A stretch of 64,000 nucleotides of DNA from Mesorhizobium sp. GbtcB19 (GCF_019091085.1 NZ_JAGXJY010000013.1:107655-171654); one strand, 5' to 3'. Counted from the stretch's first letter, positions 16,848 through 25,485 are shown. The notes: generated by a model from the sequence alone, not told the origin. Numbers and translations: made by a program.

Positions 16848-17684
16848 TTACTTCATGTCTTTTAGCCGGCGCAACGCCTCCGGGAATCGGCGTGAGAGCG
16901 GCGCTTCGTAGCCGCCAGGGAGATCCACGTGCATGTCACCTGAGCCGGCTGGACGAAGACCTGTTACGCGAGCACCATTGACCAGCCAGGATCGATGTGT
17001 CCGTTCGAAGCCGGAGGGGACCAGTCGCTCCGCATAGGAGGAAAGCGTCCCGCGAACGAGCGGTCGCCGTCCGTCATCCAGCAGCACTTCGACGTAGTTG
17101 CCGGCGGCGCGCAGGGCCAATACCGCGCGCAAAGGGACGCGTATCGTACGGACCCCGGCGGCGATGTCGAAAGTGGGTTCGCTCCCGGACTGCGGGGCGA
17201 CATCGCGCTTGGCCTTCTCCGAGTAGGAACGGTAGGCGACCAAGAGGGCCGCAATGATCAGGTAAGTCAGTGCATCCTTGCGATATTCATAGAGCCAGTC
17301 GCCGAGCTCAAATTGATAGTAGGAACCCATGACGCCGTAGATGACCTTCCTCAAGGCCACCATGCCCAGCACATGTTGCGCCGAGAAGAAGAGACTGGCC
17401 AAGACGTGAACCAATAGCACGCGCCCCCAATGTGCCCGACCGGGACTTGCGAGCCGGAGCGCGGACGCAATGATCCACACTGCTCCCAAAGCCGACAGGC
17501 CGCTCGACGCCTCGGCCACGCACGGGATCCACAGCGCGACGCCCGGGCCGTGTCGGAGCGAATTGTGCACGAGGGTGAACACGTTGGATAGATCGACCAG
17601 CGCCAAGCCGGCCGCAATCATCCCGAACGAGGCAGCGTCCAGCCCAGATGAAGCGCTTTTCGTCACGTTGAGAAGGCCATTCAT
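16848..17684 (-). CDS. Membrane-anchored LytTR-domain transcription regulator
   Basis: 278 residues from the ATG at 17684. An in-frame TTG at 17756 would add 24 residues. Four hydrophobic segments fill the first 150 or so residues. The C-terminal third is a LytTR DNA-binding domain: LRAAGNYVEVLLDDG, then VRGTLSSYAERL, FERTHRSWLVN and LSRRFPEALRRL. Membrane-bound LytTR proteins are known as direct, phosphorylation-independent regulators. Here no receiver domain is present. It is divergent from the DUF2306 gene, with a repeated 15-bp motif between them that could be its operator. Base composition is clearly less GC-rich than the flanking core genes. Confidence 0.85.
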   Translation of the reverse strand: MNGLLNVTKSASSGLDAASFGMIAAGLALVDLSNVFTLVHNSLRHGPGVALWIPCVAEASSGLSALGAVWIIASALRLASPGRAHWGRVLLVHVLASLFFSAQHVLGMVALRKVIYGVMGSYYQFELGDWLYEYRKDALTYLIIAALLVAYRSYSEKAKRDVAPQSGSEPTFDIAAGVRTIRVPLRAVLALRAAGNYVEVLLDDGRRPLVRGTLSSYAERLVPSGFERTHRSWLVNGARVTGLRPAGSGDMHVDLPGGYEAPLSRRFPEALRRLKDMK

Positions 17685-17782
17685 CCCAGCACTCGTTCTT
17701 TCATCCCTGTTCTCGCGCCGGCCGTCCCCCAATGCTTGTTCGCGCGAACAGTTCAATCATAGTCGGGCTCCCCTCTCAGGAA

Positions 17783-17828
17783 AATACCAGCGGCAAGACC
17801 AGACGGTTTGGCCAATACCAGCGGCAAG
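17783..17828. promoter_or_regulatory. Two 15-bp direct repeats, putative LytTR operator
   Basis: AATACCAGCGGCAAG occurs at 17783-17797 and again, perfectly, at 17814-17828. The start-to-start distance is 31 bp, about three helical turns. The pair lies between the divergent LytTR and DUF2306 genes, and the second copy runs into the DUF2306 ribosome-binding site. LytTR proteins bind direct repeats, but this sequence does not obviously match the published AgrA-type consensus. Confidence 0.6.
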
Positions 17829-17839
17829 GTGAGAGACAG

Positions 17840-18523
17840 ATGCAGAAGGGATATATCCGCCGAATTGGGCTGGGCACTATGGCCTTGCTTGCCACGGCCG
17901 TCGCCGCGCACGCCTTGCGATACTACGCCACGTTGGACAACGTGTGGTTCGGCGTCGATCCGAATATCAAGGCAGTCATACTGCAAGTGCCTCTGCAAGC
18001 CTTGACGCACATGTTCGTAGCCCCTGTTGCTTTGGCCCTGGGACCGCTGCAATTCTTTCCGGGATTACGAGCGCGCCATCCGACACTGCATCGTTGGTCC
18101 GGCCGAGTTTACGTCCTGGCGTGCGTCGTGAGTGGTGCAGGAGCACTGGCTACGTCGCCATTTGCTTCGGGTGGCTGGGTAGCTGGTCTCGGCTTCGGGA
18201 TTCTCGCGGTGCTATGGATCGGCACCACTATGGCCGCTTGGATTTCCGCCGTGCGGGGAAAGCTTGAGTGGCATCGGCTACTTATGCGATTCAGCTATGC
18301 GTTGACCTTCGCAGCCGTAATCCTTCGCCTGCAGATTCTGATCGGTTTTGCATTGGGGTACGGCAGCTATTCCGGCATGTCGCCGATTCTTGCGTTTACT
18401 TCATGGATACCCAATGTCCTGATCGTTGCCCTGTATTCGGCGTTAGAAGCTCGGTGGCGGTCCCGTGGGTTCAATGAAAGCCGCCCGGCCCGCGCCAGAC
18501 ATGTCGAACGCCTGTCGCAGTAG
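17840..18523 (+). CDS. DUF2306 family membrane protein
   Basis: 227 residues from the ATG at 17840, which has a good AAGGTGAGAG site before it. The frame extends upstream to 17732, but that part crosses the direct repeats in different frames, so it is unlikely to be coding. About six hydrophobic segments. The motif LHRWSGRVYV near residues 83-92 and a conserved His later in LEWHRLLMRFSYAL are typical of DUF2306 (YozB-like) membrane proteins, whose function is unknown. Divergent pairing with a LytTR regulator suggests it is the regulated partner or a signal modulator. Lower GC than the surroundings. Confidence 0.82.
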   Translation: MQKGYIRRIGLGTMALLATAVAAHALRYYATLDNVWFGVDPNIKAVILQVPLQALTHMFVAPVALALGPLQFFPGLRARHPTLHRWSGRVYVLACVVSGAGALATSPFASGGWVAGLGFGILAVLWIGTTMAAWISAVRGKLEWHRLLMRFSYALTFAAVILRLQILIGFALGYGSYSGMSPILAFTSWIPNVLIVALYSALEARWRSRGFNESRPARARHVERLSQ

Positions 18524-18533
18524 CGGACTACTT

Positions 18534-18598
18534 GCGCCGCTCGGCGCCCGACTTCTTCCCGAGACGGTGGACAAGCTCGTCGCGCATACGAGTTGAGG
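18534..18598. repeat. Right copy of direct repeat (decayed LtaS-like gene end)
   Basis: 65 bp matching 16603-16668 except for one A-to-G change and one missing C in the CCCC run, which would break the reading frame. It is not preceded by any LtaS-like coding sequence, so it is a remnant. It marks the far end of the 1.9 kb insert, 24 bp before the RIME-like element. Confidence 0.92.
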
Positions 18599-18621
18599 CG
18601 GCGGCCGTTCGAGCCGGCGCC

Positions 18622-18726
18622 TAGAGCGTTTCACCGTTTCACGGAAACGGCGAACCGCTCTATCTCTCTGTTTTTACGCAATTCCGGACGGAAAACCGCT
18701 TCACACTTTTCCTGAAATTGCTCTAG
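18622..18726. repeat. RIME-like dispersed palindromic repeat, copy 2
   Basis: 105 bp, same length, tips and two-hairpin layout as the copy at 5071-5175, with a few substitutions and two compensating one-base indels. Its right tip CTAG provides, on the minus strand, the TAG stop of the ABC ATPase gene, just as copy 1 provides a stop at its left tip. Confidence 0.88.
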
Positions 18727-20423
18727 CCGTGCGGGTTTGCGGCGCGTGGGTCCGGTATGGGCACCGCGGCGATCAGTTCGCGCGTATAGGCCTCGCGGGG
18801 TGACGACAGCACCGCGCGGCGCGGGCCGGCTTCGACGATGCGGCCGCCCCGCATGACGGCGACGTCATGGCTCATGCGCTCGACCACCGCCATGTCGTGC
18901 GAGATGAACAGATAGGCCAAGCCCAGCGTCTCCTGCAGCTCCAGCATCAGGTCGAGAACGCGCGCCCTGACCGACACGTCGAGCGCGGCGACGCTTTCGT
19001 CGGCGACGATGAGCTTGGGTTCGAGCGCCAGCGCCCGGGCGATGCAGATGCGCTGGCGCTGGCCGCCGGAGAACTCATGCGGATAGCGCGAGGCATGATC
19101 GGCGGCGAGCCCGACGCGCGCAAGAAGCGAGGCCACACGCTCACGCCGCTCGCCTTTGCTGCCGATGCCGTGGATGACGAGCGGCTCGGCGATGGCGGCA
19201 CCCACCGTCATGCGCGGGTCGAGCGAGGCATAAGGGTCCTGGAAGATCATCTGCGCGGCGCGGCGCACCGGCCGCATCGCACCGGCGGAGAGACCCTGGA
19301 TGGAGGTGCCGCCGATGGTCACCGAGCCGGTGAAAGGAACCAAACCGAGCACCGCCTTGCCGGTGGTGGACTTGCCCGAGCCGCTTTCGCCGACGAGGCC
19401 GAGCGTCCGGCCCGGCCTGATGTCGAAGGATACGTCCTGCACCGCCGGCGCCTCCAAGGCGCGACGGCGGAACAGGTTGGAGGAAGCGCCATAGTCGACG
19501 ACGAGGTTCTTGACCGAAAGCACCGGCGCGGCGCCGTTTGGCGCCGGCGGCCGGGCGGTGGCCGTGACCCGGGGCGGCGCGTCGGTTCCCGCGAAGGCGC
19601 CGAGGCGCGGCACGGCGGCGAGCAGTTCACGCGTGTAGTCGGCCTGCGGCCGCTCGAAAATATCGAGCACGGAGCCCGCCTCGACGATGCGCCCATCGCG
19701 CATGACGGCCACCCGGTCGGCCATCTCCGCGACGACGCCCATATCATGCGTTATGAGGATGATGGCGGTGCCGAATTCGCGCTTCAATTCGCGCATCAGT
19801 TTCAGGATCTGCGCCTGCACGGTGACGTCGAGCGCCGTCGTCGGCTCGTCGGCCAGAAGCACCTTCGGCCGGCATGACAGGGCCATGGCGATCATGACGC
19901 GCTGGCGCATGCCGCCGGAGAGCTCGTGCGGGTACTGCTTCATGCGGCGCGCCGGGTCGCTGATATGCACGACGTCCAGCATGTCGCGGGCACGCTTTTC
20001 GACGCTTGAACCCTCCGCGCCCTGGTGGATGCGGATCGCCTCGGTCAACTGCGTAGCGATCGAATGTACAGGGTTGAGCGACGTCATCGGCTCCTGGAAG
20101 ATCATGGCGATCTCCCCGCCCCTCACGTCGCGCATGGCGCGTTCGGGCAGGCGCGGAAGCGATTGGCGTTCGAGCCTGATGTCGCCGCCGGCGATGCGCA
20201 ACGAGGCGCGCGGCAACAGGCGCATGATCGAAAGCGCCGTCACCGACTTGCCCGAGCCGGACTCGCCGGCAAGGCAGAGCGTCTCGCCCGGCGCCAGCAC
20301 AAAGCTGATGCCGTCGATGACGCGCCTGGCGCCCTCAGGCGTCAGCGCGTCCACCGACAGATTGTCGACGGTCAGGACGGCATCCTGTCGTCGGGAATCG
20401 CCAGACCTCAAATCGTCTGCCAT
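18723..20423 (-). CDS. Fused double ATPase of dipeptide/oligopeptide-type ABC importer
   Basis: 566 residues with two complete nucleotide-binding domains, equivalent to DppD and DppF fused as in GsiA. First domain: Walker A AGESGSGKS, signature LSGGMRQRV, Walker B VLLADEPTTALD. Second: VGESGSGKSTTGK, FSGGQRQRI, LIVADESVAALD (E-S variant). The start ATG at 20423 shares its A with the TGA stop of the amidase gene, so translation is coupled. Role: powers uptake through the two permeases of this operon. Last gene of the amide operon; its stop lies in the RIME-like element. Confidence 0.93.
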   Translation of the reverse strand: MADDLRSGDSRRQDAVLTVDNLSVDALTPEGARRVIDGISFVLAPGETLCLAGESGSGKSVTALSIMRLLPRASLRIAGGDIRLERQSLPRLPERAMRDVRGGEIAMIFQEPMTSLNPVHSIATQLTEAIRIHQGAEGSSVEKRARDMLDVVHISDPARRMKQYPHELSGGMRQRVMIAMALSCRPKVLLADEPTTALDVTVQAQILKLMRELKREFGTAIILITHDMGVVAEMADRVAVMRDGRIVEAGSVLDIFERPQADYTRELLAAVPRLGAFAGTDAPPRVTATARPPAPNGAAPVLSVKNLVVDYGASSNLFRRRALEAPAVQDVSFDIRPGRTLGLVGESGSGKSTTGKAVLGLVPFTGSVTIGGTSIQGLSAGAMRPVRRAAQMIFQDPYASLDPRMTVGAAIAEPLVIHGIGSKGERRERVASLLARVGLAADHASRYPHEFSGGQRQRICIARALALEPKLIVADESVAALDVSVRARVLDLMLELQETLGLAYLFISHDMAVVERMSHDVAVMRGGRIVEAGPRRAVLSSPREAYTRELIAAVPIPDPRAANPHG

Positions 20424-21367
20424 CAGTTGAAGACGATCCTTGGGAAATAGAACGACACGACCCAGTTCGGCATGTCGACGATCTCGCTGATGCGCAAGTC
20501 GCCGCAGACCGAGCAAAGCATGTAGGCATCGACCGGCTTCAAGCCATGGTCGGCGGCAAGCAGGTCGACCATGCGCATGACGCTTTCGCGCGCCGCGATC
20601 ATCAGATCCGGTCCCACGCCGGTGGTCGCTTCATAGCCGGCCCCGTCGAGATGTCGGGTCACCGGCCCCGGCGTGGTGAAGCGCGGGCTTTCCAGCCGCG
20701 CGTCCTTGACCAGCTCGATCGTCGCCTCGACGTCCATGCGGCTCTCGATGGCCGTGCCGCAGACCTCGCCGTCGCCCTGGGCGGCGTGGGTGTCGCCGAT
20801 CGAAAACAGCGCGCCCTCGACCTCGACCGGCAGATACAGCGTCGTGCCGGCGGCAAGGTCGCGGATGTCGAGATTGCCACCGACGCGGCGCGGCGGCACG
20901 ATAGAATGCAGGCCGGGTTCGGCCGGTGCCACGCCGATCGTGCCGGCGAAGGGTTTCAGCGGCACGCGCCCGCCCGGGCCATAGAGCGCCGGCGCCATCG
21001 AGGCGGCGTCATATTTCCAGATATGCAGGGCCGGCTCCTTGAACTGGTCAGCGAGCAGGCCGAAGCCCGGAATGTTGGCGGTCCAGCCGAGACCCGACGG
21101 CTCGAAATGGCGCAACGTGATCTTCAGCGCATCGCCTGGCCTGGCGCCCTCGACATAGACCGGTCCGGTCACCGGGTTGACCTTGCCGAAATCCATGGTC
21201 GAGACATCGGCCACCGTGGAGTTCGCATCGAATTGGCCGCCCGAGGAATCGAGGCATTCGAAATGGATCGTCGAACCCGGCCTGGCCGTCAGCGCCGGCT
21301 CGAAATCGCGGTTCCAGCCGAAATGGTGGCTGGCGCGATGGATGGTGTAGTCGCACTTCACGCACAT
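20423..21367 (-). CDS. Acetamidase/formamidase family amide hydrolase
   Basis: 314 residues, ATG at 21367. The FmdA/AmdA-type metal-dependent family pattern is visible: an early VKCDYTIHRASHHFGWN segment, TGPVYVEGARPGDALKI, the GFGLLADQF region, SIVPPRRVGGNLDIRDLAAGTTLYLPVEVEGALFS followed by GDTHAAQGDGEV, and a late Cys-containing CSVCGDLRISEIVD. Known reaction: hydrolysis of short amides such as formamide or acetamide to ammonia and the acid. Sitting inside an importer operon headed by AmiC/AmiR-like regulators strongly supports an amide substrate. The exact amide cannot be told from sequence. Confidence 0.9.
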   Translation of the reverse strand: MCVKCDYTIHRASHHFGWNRDFEPALTARPGSTIHFECLDSSGGQFDANSTVADVSTMDFGKVNPVTGPVYVEGARPGDALKITLRHFEPSGLGWTANIPGFGLLADQFKEPALHIWKYDAASMAPALYGPGGRVPLKPFAGTIGVAPAEPGLHSIVPPRRVGGNLDIRDLAAGTTLYLPVEVEGALFSIGDTHAAQGDGEVCGTAIESRMDVEATIELVKDARLESPRFTTPGPVTRHLDGAGYEATTGVGPDLMIAARESVMRMVDLLAADHGLKPVDAYMLCSVCGDLRISEIVDMPNWVVSFYFPRIVFN

Positions 21368-21393
21368 GGTTGCTTCTCGTTTATCCTTGGCAA

Positions 21394-21414
21394 GCCGCCC
21401 TCCCGTTTGGCGGC
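21394..21414. other. Stem-loop after binding-protein gene
   Basis: GCCGCC (21394-21399) and GGCGGC (21409-21414) form a short GC stem in the 104-bp gap between the binding-protein gene and the amidase gene. No T run follows on the minus strand. Such hairpins often protect the upstream message of binding proteins. The role here is inferred. Confidence 0.4.
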
Positions 21415-21471
21415 ATCATTGAAAGGCGGCCGGCGGCGGACTGAACGCCCGCCACCGGGAAATGAGACGGC

Positions 21472-23094
21472 CTATTTGTTCACATAGATCGCTTCGTAAT
21501 CGATGACGCGGGTGGGATCGATGTAGATCTCGTCCGGGCCGCCCATGCGCTTGGACTTGGCCACCACGCGGCGCTCGTTGAAGACCGGAATCCAGGGCGC
21601 GTCATTGGTCTGGATGTCGGTGAAGATCTGCGCCCAGGCCTTGTTGCGCTCCTCGGCCTTGGCCGGCACCGGCATGGCGTCGGCGGCCTGGCCGCGGGCA
21701 TCGATGTCCTTGTTGCAGTACCACGACCAGTTCCAGCCGCCGGCCACCGCGCTGCCGCAGCCGAGGATCGGCCCATAGAAGTCGGATGGGTCCGGGAAGT
21801 CGGCGATCCAGCCGAGCCCGCCGGACCAGACCATCGGCGCCTGCCCCTGCGTGCCGCCGGCGGCGATGACGTTCGGATTGGCCACCGCCTTGATCTCGGC
21901 CTTGACGCCGATCGCGGCCAGATCCTGCTGGATCGCCTGGGTGATGCGCGGCTGCGGGTCGGTGTTGGAGGTGTAGATTTGAGTGGCGAAGCCATCCTTC
22001 AACCCGGCTTCGGCGAGCCGCGCCTTGGCCTTTTCCGGGTCGTAGGCATAGCCCTTGTAGTTCTGGTCGTAGCCCGGCATCAACGGCGGCAGGACCTGGC
22101 TCGCGGGCGTGGCGCGGCCGTTGATGATGCGCACGATGCGGTCCTTGTTGATGGCCATGTTGACCGCCTGCCGCACCTTGGCGTTGTCGAAAGGTTTTAC
22201 CTGCGTGTTCAAGGTGACATAGCTCGTTTCAAGCTGCTGGCGGTCGACGATCATGCCCTCGAACTCCGGCGACTTCTTCATCTCCAGGAATTTCGCCGGC
22301 GGGATGCCGTCGCCGGCGATGTCGACCTCGCCCTTCTGCAGGCGCAAGAGCGCCACCAGCGGCTCCTGGCCAACCTCGATCGTGAAAGAGTCGACATGCG
22401 GCCGCTCCTTGATGAAATAGTCGGGGTTCTTCACGAAGACGAGGCGCTGGCCGATCGTCCACTCCTTCAGCGTGAAGGCGCCGGAGCCGACCGGGTGCTT
22501 GCCGAAGTCGCCATTGGCGGCTTCCACAGCCTCCTTCGGCACGACGGACGCGAAGTTGAGCGCCAGCACGTTGAGGAAGGTGGCGTCGGGCTGCGACAGG
22601 GTGAACCTCACCGTGTGATCGTCGATCGCCGTGATGCCCTCCATCGTGTCGGCGGTGCCGGCCGTCATCTTGTCGGCGCCGGTGATCGAGTGGAAGAAGC
22701 CGGCGCCCGGACCTTGCGTCTTCGGATTGACCGCGCGCTCGATGGACCACTTGACGTCCGCCGCCGTCACCGCGCGGCCGTTGGTGAACTTGACCCCGGG
22801 ATGCAGCTTGAACGTGTAGACCTTGCCGTCGTCGGAGACGTCGTAGCTGTCGGCAAGCGAGGGCCCCAGTTCCGTCGTGCCCGGCTTGTAGTCGACCAGG
22901 CGCGAGAACAGGGCGTTGATCATCGACCAGTTCTGCCAGTCATAGCCGATGGCAGGGTCGAGCGTGGCGATGTCGTCCTTGTAGGTGACGATGATGTCGC
23001 CGCCATTGGTCGGCGTGTCGGCGAAGGCGGCGGGCACCAGGGCCGAACTGGCGAGCAAGGCCGCGAGGCCTATTCTTCTGACGAATTTATACAT
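21472..23094 (-). CDS. ABC transporter substrate-binding protein, family 5 (DppA-like)
   Basis: 540 residues from the ATG at 23094, preceded by an AGAGGAG site. A signal peptide ends near AAFADTP (about 27). The mature protein has SBP_bac_5 features: DPAIGYDWQNWSM, SLADSYDVSDDGKVYTFKLHPGVKFTNG, and FDNAKVRQAVNMAINKDRIV. It binds the transported compound in the periplasm. The family usually handles peptides, but members also bind many small organics. The operon points to an amide-containing solute. Confidence 0.92.
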   Translation of the reverse strand: MYKFVRRIGLAALLASSALVPAAFADTPTNGGDIIVTYKDDIATLDPAIGYDWQNWSMINALFSRLVDYKPGTTELGPSLADSYDVSDDGKVYTFKLHPGVKFTNGRAVTAADVKWSIERAVNPKTQGPGAGFFHSITGADKMTAGTADTMEGITAIDDHTVRFTLSQPDATFLNVLALNFASVVPKEAVEAANGDFGKHPVGSGAFTLKEWTIGQRLVFVKNPDYFIKERPHVDSFTIEVGQEPLVALLRLQKGEVDIAGDGIPPAKFLEMKKSPEFEGMIVDRQQLETSYVTLNTQVKPFDNAKVRQAVNMAINKDRIVRIINGRATPASQVLPPLMPGYDQNYKGYAYDPEKAKARLAEAGLKDGFATQIYTSNTDPQPRITQAIQQDLAAIGVKAEIKAVANPNVIAAGGTQGQAPMVWSGGLGWIADFPDPSDFYGPILGCGSAVAGGWNWSWYCNKDIDARGQAADAMPVPAKAEERNKAWAQIFTDIQTNDAPWIPVFNERRVVAKSKRMGGPDEIYIDPTRVIDYEAIYVNK

Positions 23095-23122
23095 GAGTTC
23101 ACTCCTCTGTTGGTCTTGTTGG

Positions 23123-24043
23123 TTATTGGCTGCGGATGCGGGGATCGACGAACGGGGCGACAAAATCGGCGAGCAGATTGCCGAGCACGATGGCCAGCGC
23201 CGAGACCAGGGTGACGCCCATGATGATGGGCACGTCGACCTGCTGGATGGCCTGCCAGGCAAGCTGGCCGATGCCGGGCCAGCCATAGACTGCCTCGACC
23301 ACCACCACGCCGCTCATGAACTGGCCGATGTCGATGCCGACCATGGCGATGATCGGCAGAAGCGCGTTGGGCAGCGCGTGGCCGAGCACGACGCGGCCGC
23401 CGCTGAGGCCCTTGGCGTGAGCCGTGCGCACATAGTCCTGACGCAGCACCTCTATCATGGCGGAACGCACCATGCGCGCGTACCACCCGGCGCCGAGCAC
23501 GCCGAGGGTGACCGCCGGCAGCACGACATGCCTTGCCGTGCCGAAGCCGGACATTGGGAACCAGCCGAGCGTGGCGGCAAAGACATAAAGAAGCAGCAGC
23601 GCTACGACGAATTGCGGCGACGAGACACCGACGAAGGAGAGCATCATGATGGCGCGGTCGACGAAGCCGCCGCGCCGGACCGCCGCGATGATGCCGAAGG
23701 TCAGGCCGAGCGCCACCTCGACGACGATGCCGGCGGCCATCAGCACGAGCGTCGCCGGCAGCCGCGCCAGGATCAGCGGCAGCACTTCGGTCTTCTGCGT
23801 GTAGGAGCGGCCGAGATCGCCATGCAGCAGGTTGCCGACATAGTGCAGGAACTGCATGACCAAAGGCTGGTCGAGGCCTAGCTCATGCCGGATGGCGGCT
23901 ACCATCTGCGGCGTCGCGGAGCGGCCGGCGATCAGCACGGCGGGATCCGCCGGCAGGCAATAGAGCAGCAGGAAGGTGATGGCGGCGACGCCGAGCAGGA
24001 TCAGGGCGGCCTGGACGAGGCGGCGGGCGAGGAAGGCGGCCAT
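23123..24043 (-). CDS. ABC permease, DppB type
   Basis: 306 residues from the ATG at 24043, chosen because GGGAGG lies 8 bases upstream. A GTG at 24049 would sit only 2 bases after that site. Six membrane segments and the BPD loop 'AHAKGLSGGRVVLGHALPNA' are present, as is the N-terminal 'LPADPAVLI' region of DppB-like proteins. Forms the inner-membrane channel with the next-upstream DppC-type permease, whose stop lies 2 bp before this ATG. Confidence 0.93.
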   Translation of the reverse strand: MAAFLARRLVQAALILLGVAAITFLLLYCLPADPAVLIAGRSATPQMVAAIRHELGLDQPLVMQFLHYVGNLLHGDLGRSYTQKTEVLPLILARLPATLVLMAAGIVVEVALGLTFGIIAAVRRGGFVDRAIMMLSFVGVSSPQFVVALLLLYVFAATLGWFPMSGFGTARHVVLPAVTLGVLGAGWYARMVRSAMIEVLRQDYVRTAHAKGLSGGRVVLGHALPNALLPIIAMVGIDIGQFMSGVVVVEAVYGWPGIGQLAWQAIQQVDVPIIMGVTLVSALAIVLGNLLADFVAPFVDPRIRSQ

Positions 24044-24045
24044 CG

Positions 24046-24894
24046 TCACAGCCTCCCGCGCTGCGTCGGATCGAGGATGTCGCGCAGCGCGTCGCCGATC
24101 AGGTTGAAGGACAGCGCCGTGGCGAGGATGATCGCGCCGGGGATGAACACCAGCCAGGGCGCGTCCTGGAAGTAGCTCTGGCTCTCGAAGATGATGTTGC
24201 CCCAGGAGGGCTGCGGCGGCTGCACGCCGATGCCGAGGAAGGACAATGTCGCCTCGAGCAGCACCGTGGTGGCGATGCCGAGCGTGCCCCAGACGATCGC
24301 CGTCGGCATCAGATGCGGCAGGATGTGGAAGACGATGATGCGGCCGTTGCCGGCGCCCAGCGAACGCTCGGCGAGGATGAAGTCACGCTCCACCAGGCCG
24401 CGCGTTTCGGTATAGACGATGCGGGCGACCTGCACCCAGTTCACCAGGGCGATCACCATGGCGACGATCCACAGGCTGGGCTTCAACAGCGCCGCCAGTG
24501 CGATCGCCAGAAGCAGTGCCGGAAAGGCCATCATCAGGTCGGTGAAGCGCATCAGGAGATTGCCGGCGGTGCCGCGCAGATAGCCGGCGAGCAGCCCGAC
24601 CAGAAGCCCGATCGCGACGGCGACGCCGTTGGCGACGAGACCGATGATCAGCGAGGTGCGGGCGCCGAACAGCACGCGGGCGAAGAGGTCGCGGCCGAGC
24701 GTGTCGGTGCCGAAGAAATGGCCGCCGCCGGGCGGCAGCGGCGCGCCTTCGAGCGACAGGCCGTCGGCCAGCTGGTCGTCCGGCGAGAAGTGCGCGATCC
24801 ATGGCGCGAAGATCGCCGCCAGCAAAACGATCGCGACCACGATCAGCCCGAACAGGGCGGAAGGCCGTCTTACAAGTTCGCGCAGAACTCGCAT
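24046..24894 (-). CDS. ABC permease, DppC type
   Basis: 282 residues, ATG at 24894. DppC hallmarks: an N-terminal membrane helix followed by a periplasmic stretch with HFFGTDTLGRDLFARVLFGARTSL, then the membrane domain with LVERDFILAERSLGAGNGRI as coupling loop and a C-terminal GDALRDILDPTQRGR. Starts 6 bp after the amiR-like stop, so regulators and transporter are one transcription unit. Confidence 0.94.
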   Translation of the reverse strand: MRVLRELVRRPSALFGLIVVAIVLLAAIFAPWIAHFSPDDQLADGLSLEGAPLPPGGGHFFGTDTLGRDLFARVLFGARTSLIIGLVANGVAVAIGLLVGLLAGYLRGTAGNLLMRFTDLMMAFPALLLAIALAALLKPSLWIVAMVIALVNWVQVARIVYTETRGLVERDFILAERSLGAGNGRIIVFHILPHLMPTAIVWGTLGIATTVLLEATLSFLGIGVQPPQPSWGNIIFESQSYFQDAPWLVFIPGAIILATALSFNLIGDALRDILDPTQRGRL

Positions 24895-24900
24895 GGCAGC

Positions 24901-25485
24901 CTACATCGCTCGCGGCACGGGCTCGTGCCCGGCGACGATTGCTACGGCGACGTGCTCGACGGTGAGCCGGCGCTGCATGGCGAGGCGACAGAGCGTGCGA
25001 TAGGCAGCGGTCTCATCGCCGCCCTGCGCGGCCATGATCGAGCGCATCGCGTCGTAGACGATCGGCCGCAGCCGCAGACGCTCCTCCAGGCCGGCAATGC
25101 GCGCCCTGACCGCGGTGCGCTCGTGATGGGCGTGCGTGGCGAGCACCAGCGCCGGATAGACCGAGGAAGCGGCGACCGGCTTGGCGATGAGCGCGCCGGC
25201 GCCCTTTTCGAGCGCCCAGGCGATGCGGCCCGGCGCTTCGGAGCCGAGCAGCGCGACCACCGGGACGGGCGCCTCATCGCCGGCCCATGGCAAGAGATCG
25301 TCCCACCCCTGGTCGGCGTCGACCAGGACGATGTCCGCCGCCGTTTCGGTGAGATCGAGCGGTTTCCACTGCACCAGGACAGTCACGCCGAGACGTTCGA
25401 GCTGACGCGTCAGGCGCTCGATGTTGTCGTCGGCGCGATGCAGGATCGCGGCGCGCCAGGAAACGAAATTCGGTGTCCGCGTCAT
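24901..25485 (-). CDS. AmiR-like ANTAR-domain antiterminator
   Basis: 194 residues. The first 120 or so form a receiver-like fold without a convincing phospho-acceptor set (ADIVLVDADQGWDD, VPVVALLGSEAPG, ALIAKPVAASSVY). A helical linker leads to an ANTAR domain, residues about 130-185: LRPIVYDAMRSIMAAQGGDE followed by AYRTLCRLAMQRRLTVEHVAVAIV. Known AmiR proteins are RNA-binding antiterminators held inactive by AmiC until an amide binds. The ATG overlaps the amiC-like stop as ATGA. The expected RNA target, a terminator with a preceding hairpin, is in the operon leader. Confidence 0.88.
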   Translation of the reverse strand: MTRTPNFVSWRAAILHRADDNIERLTRQLERLGVTVLVQWKPLDLTETAADIVLVDADQGWDDLLPWAGDEAPVPVVALLGSEAPGRIAWALEKGAGALIAKPVAASSVYPALVLATHAHHERTAVRARIAGLEERLRLRPIVYDAMRSIMAAQGGDETAAYRTLCRLAMQRRLTVEHVAVAIVAGHEPVPRAM

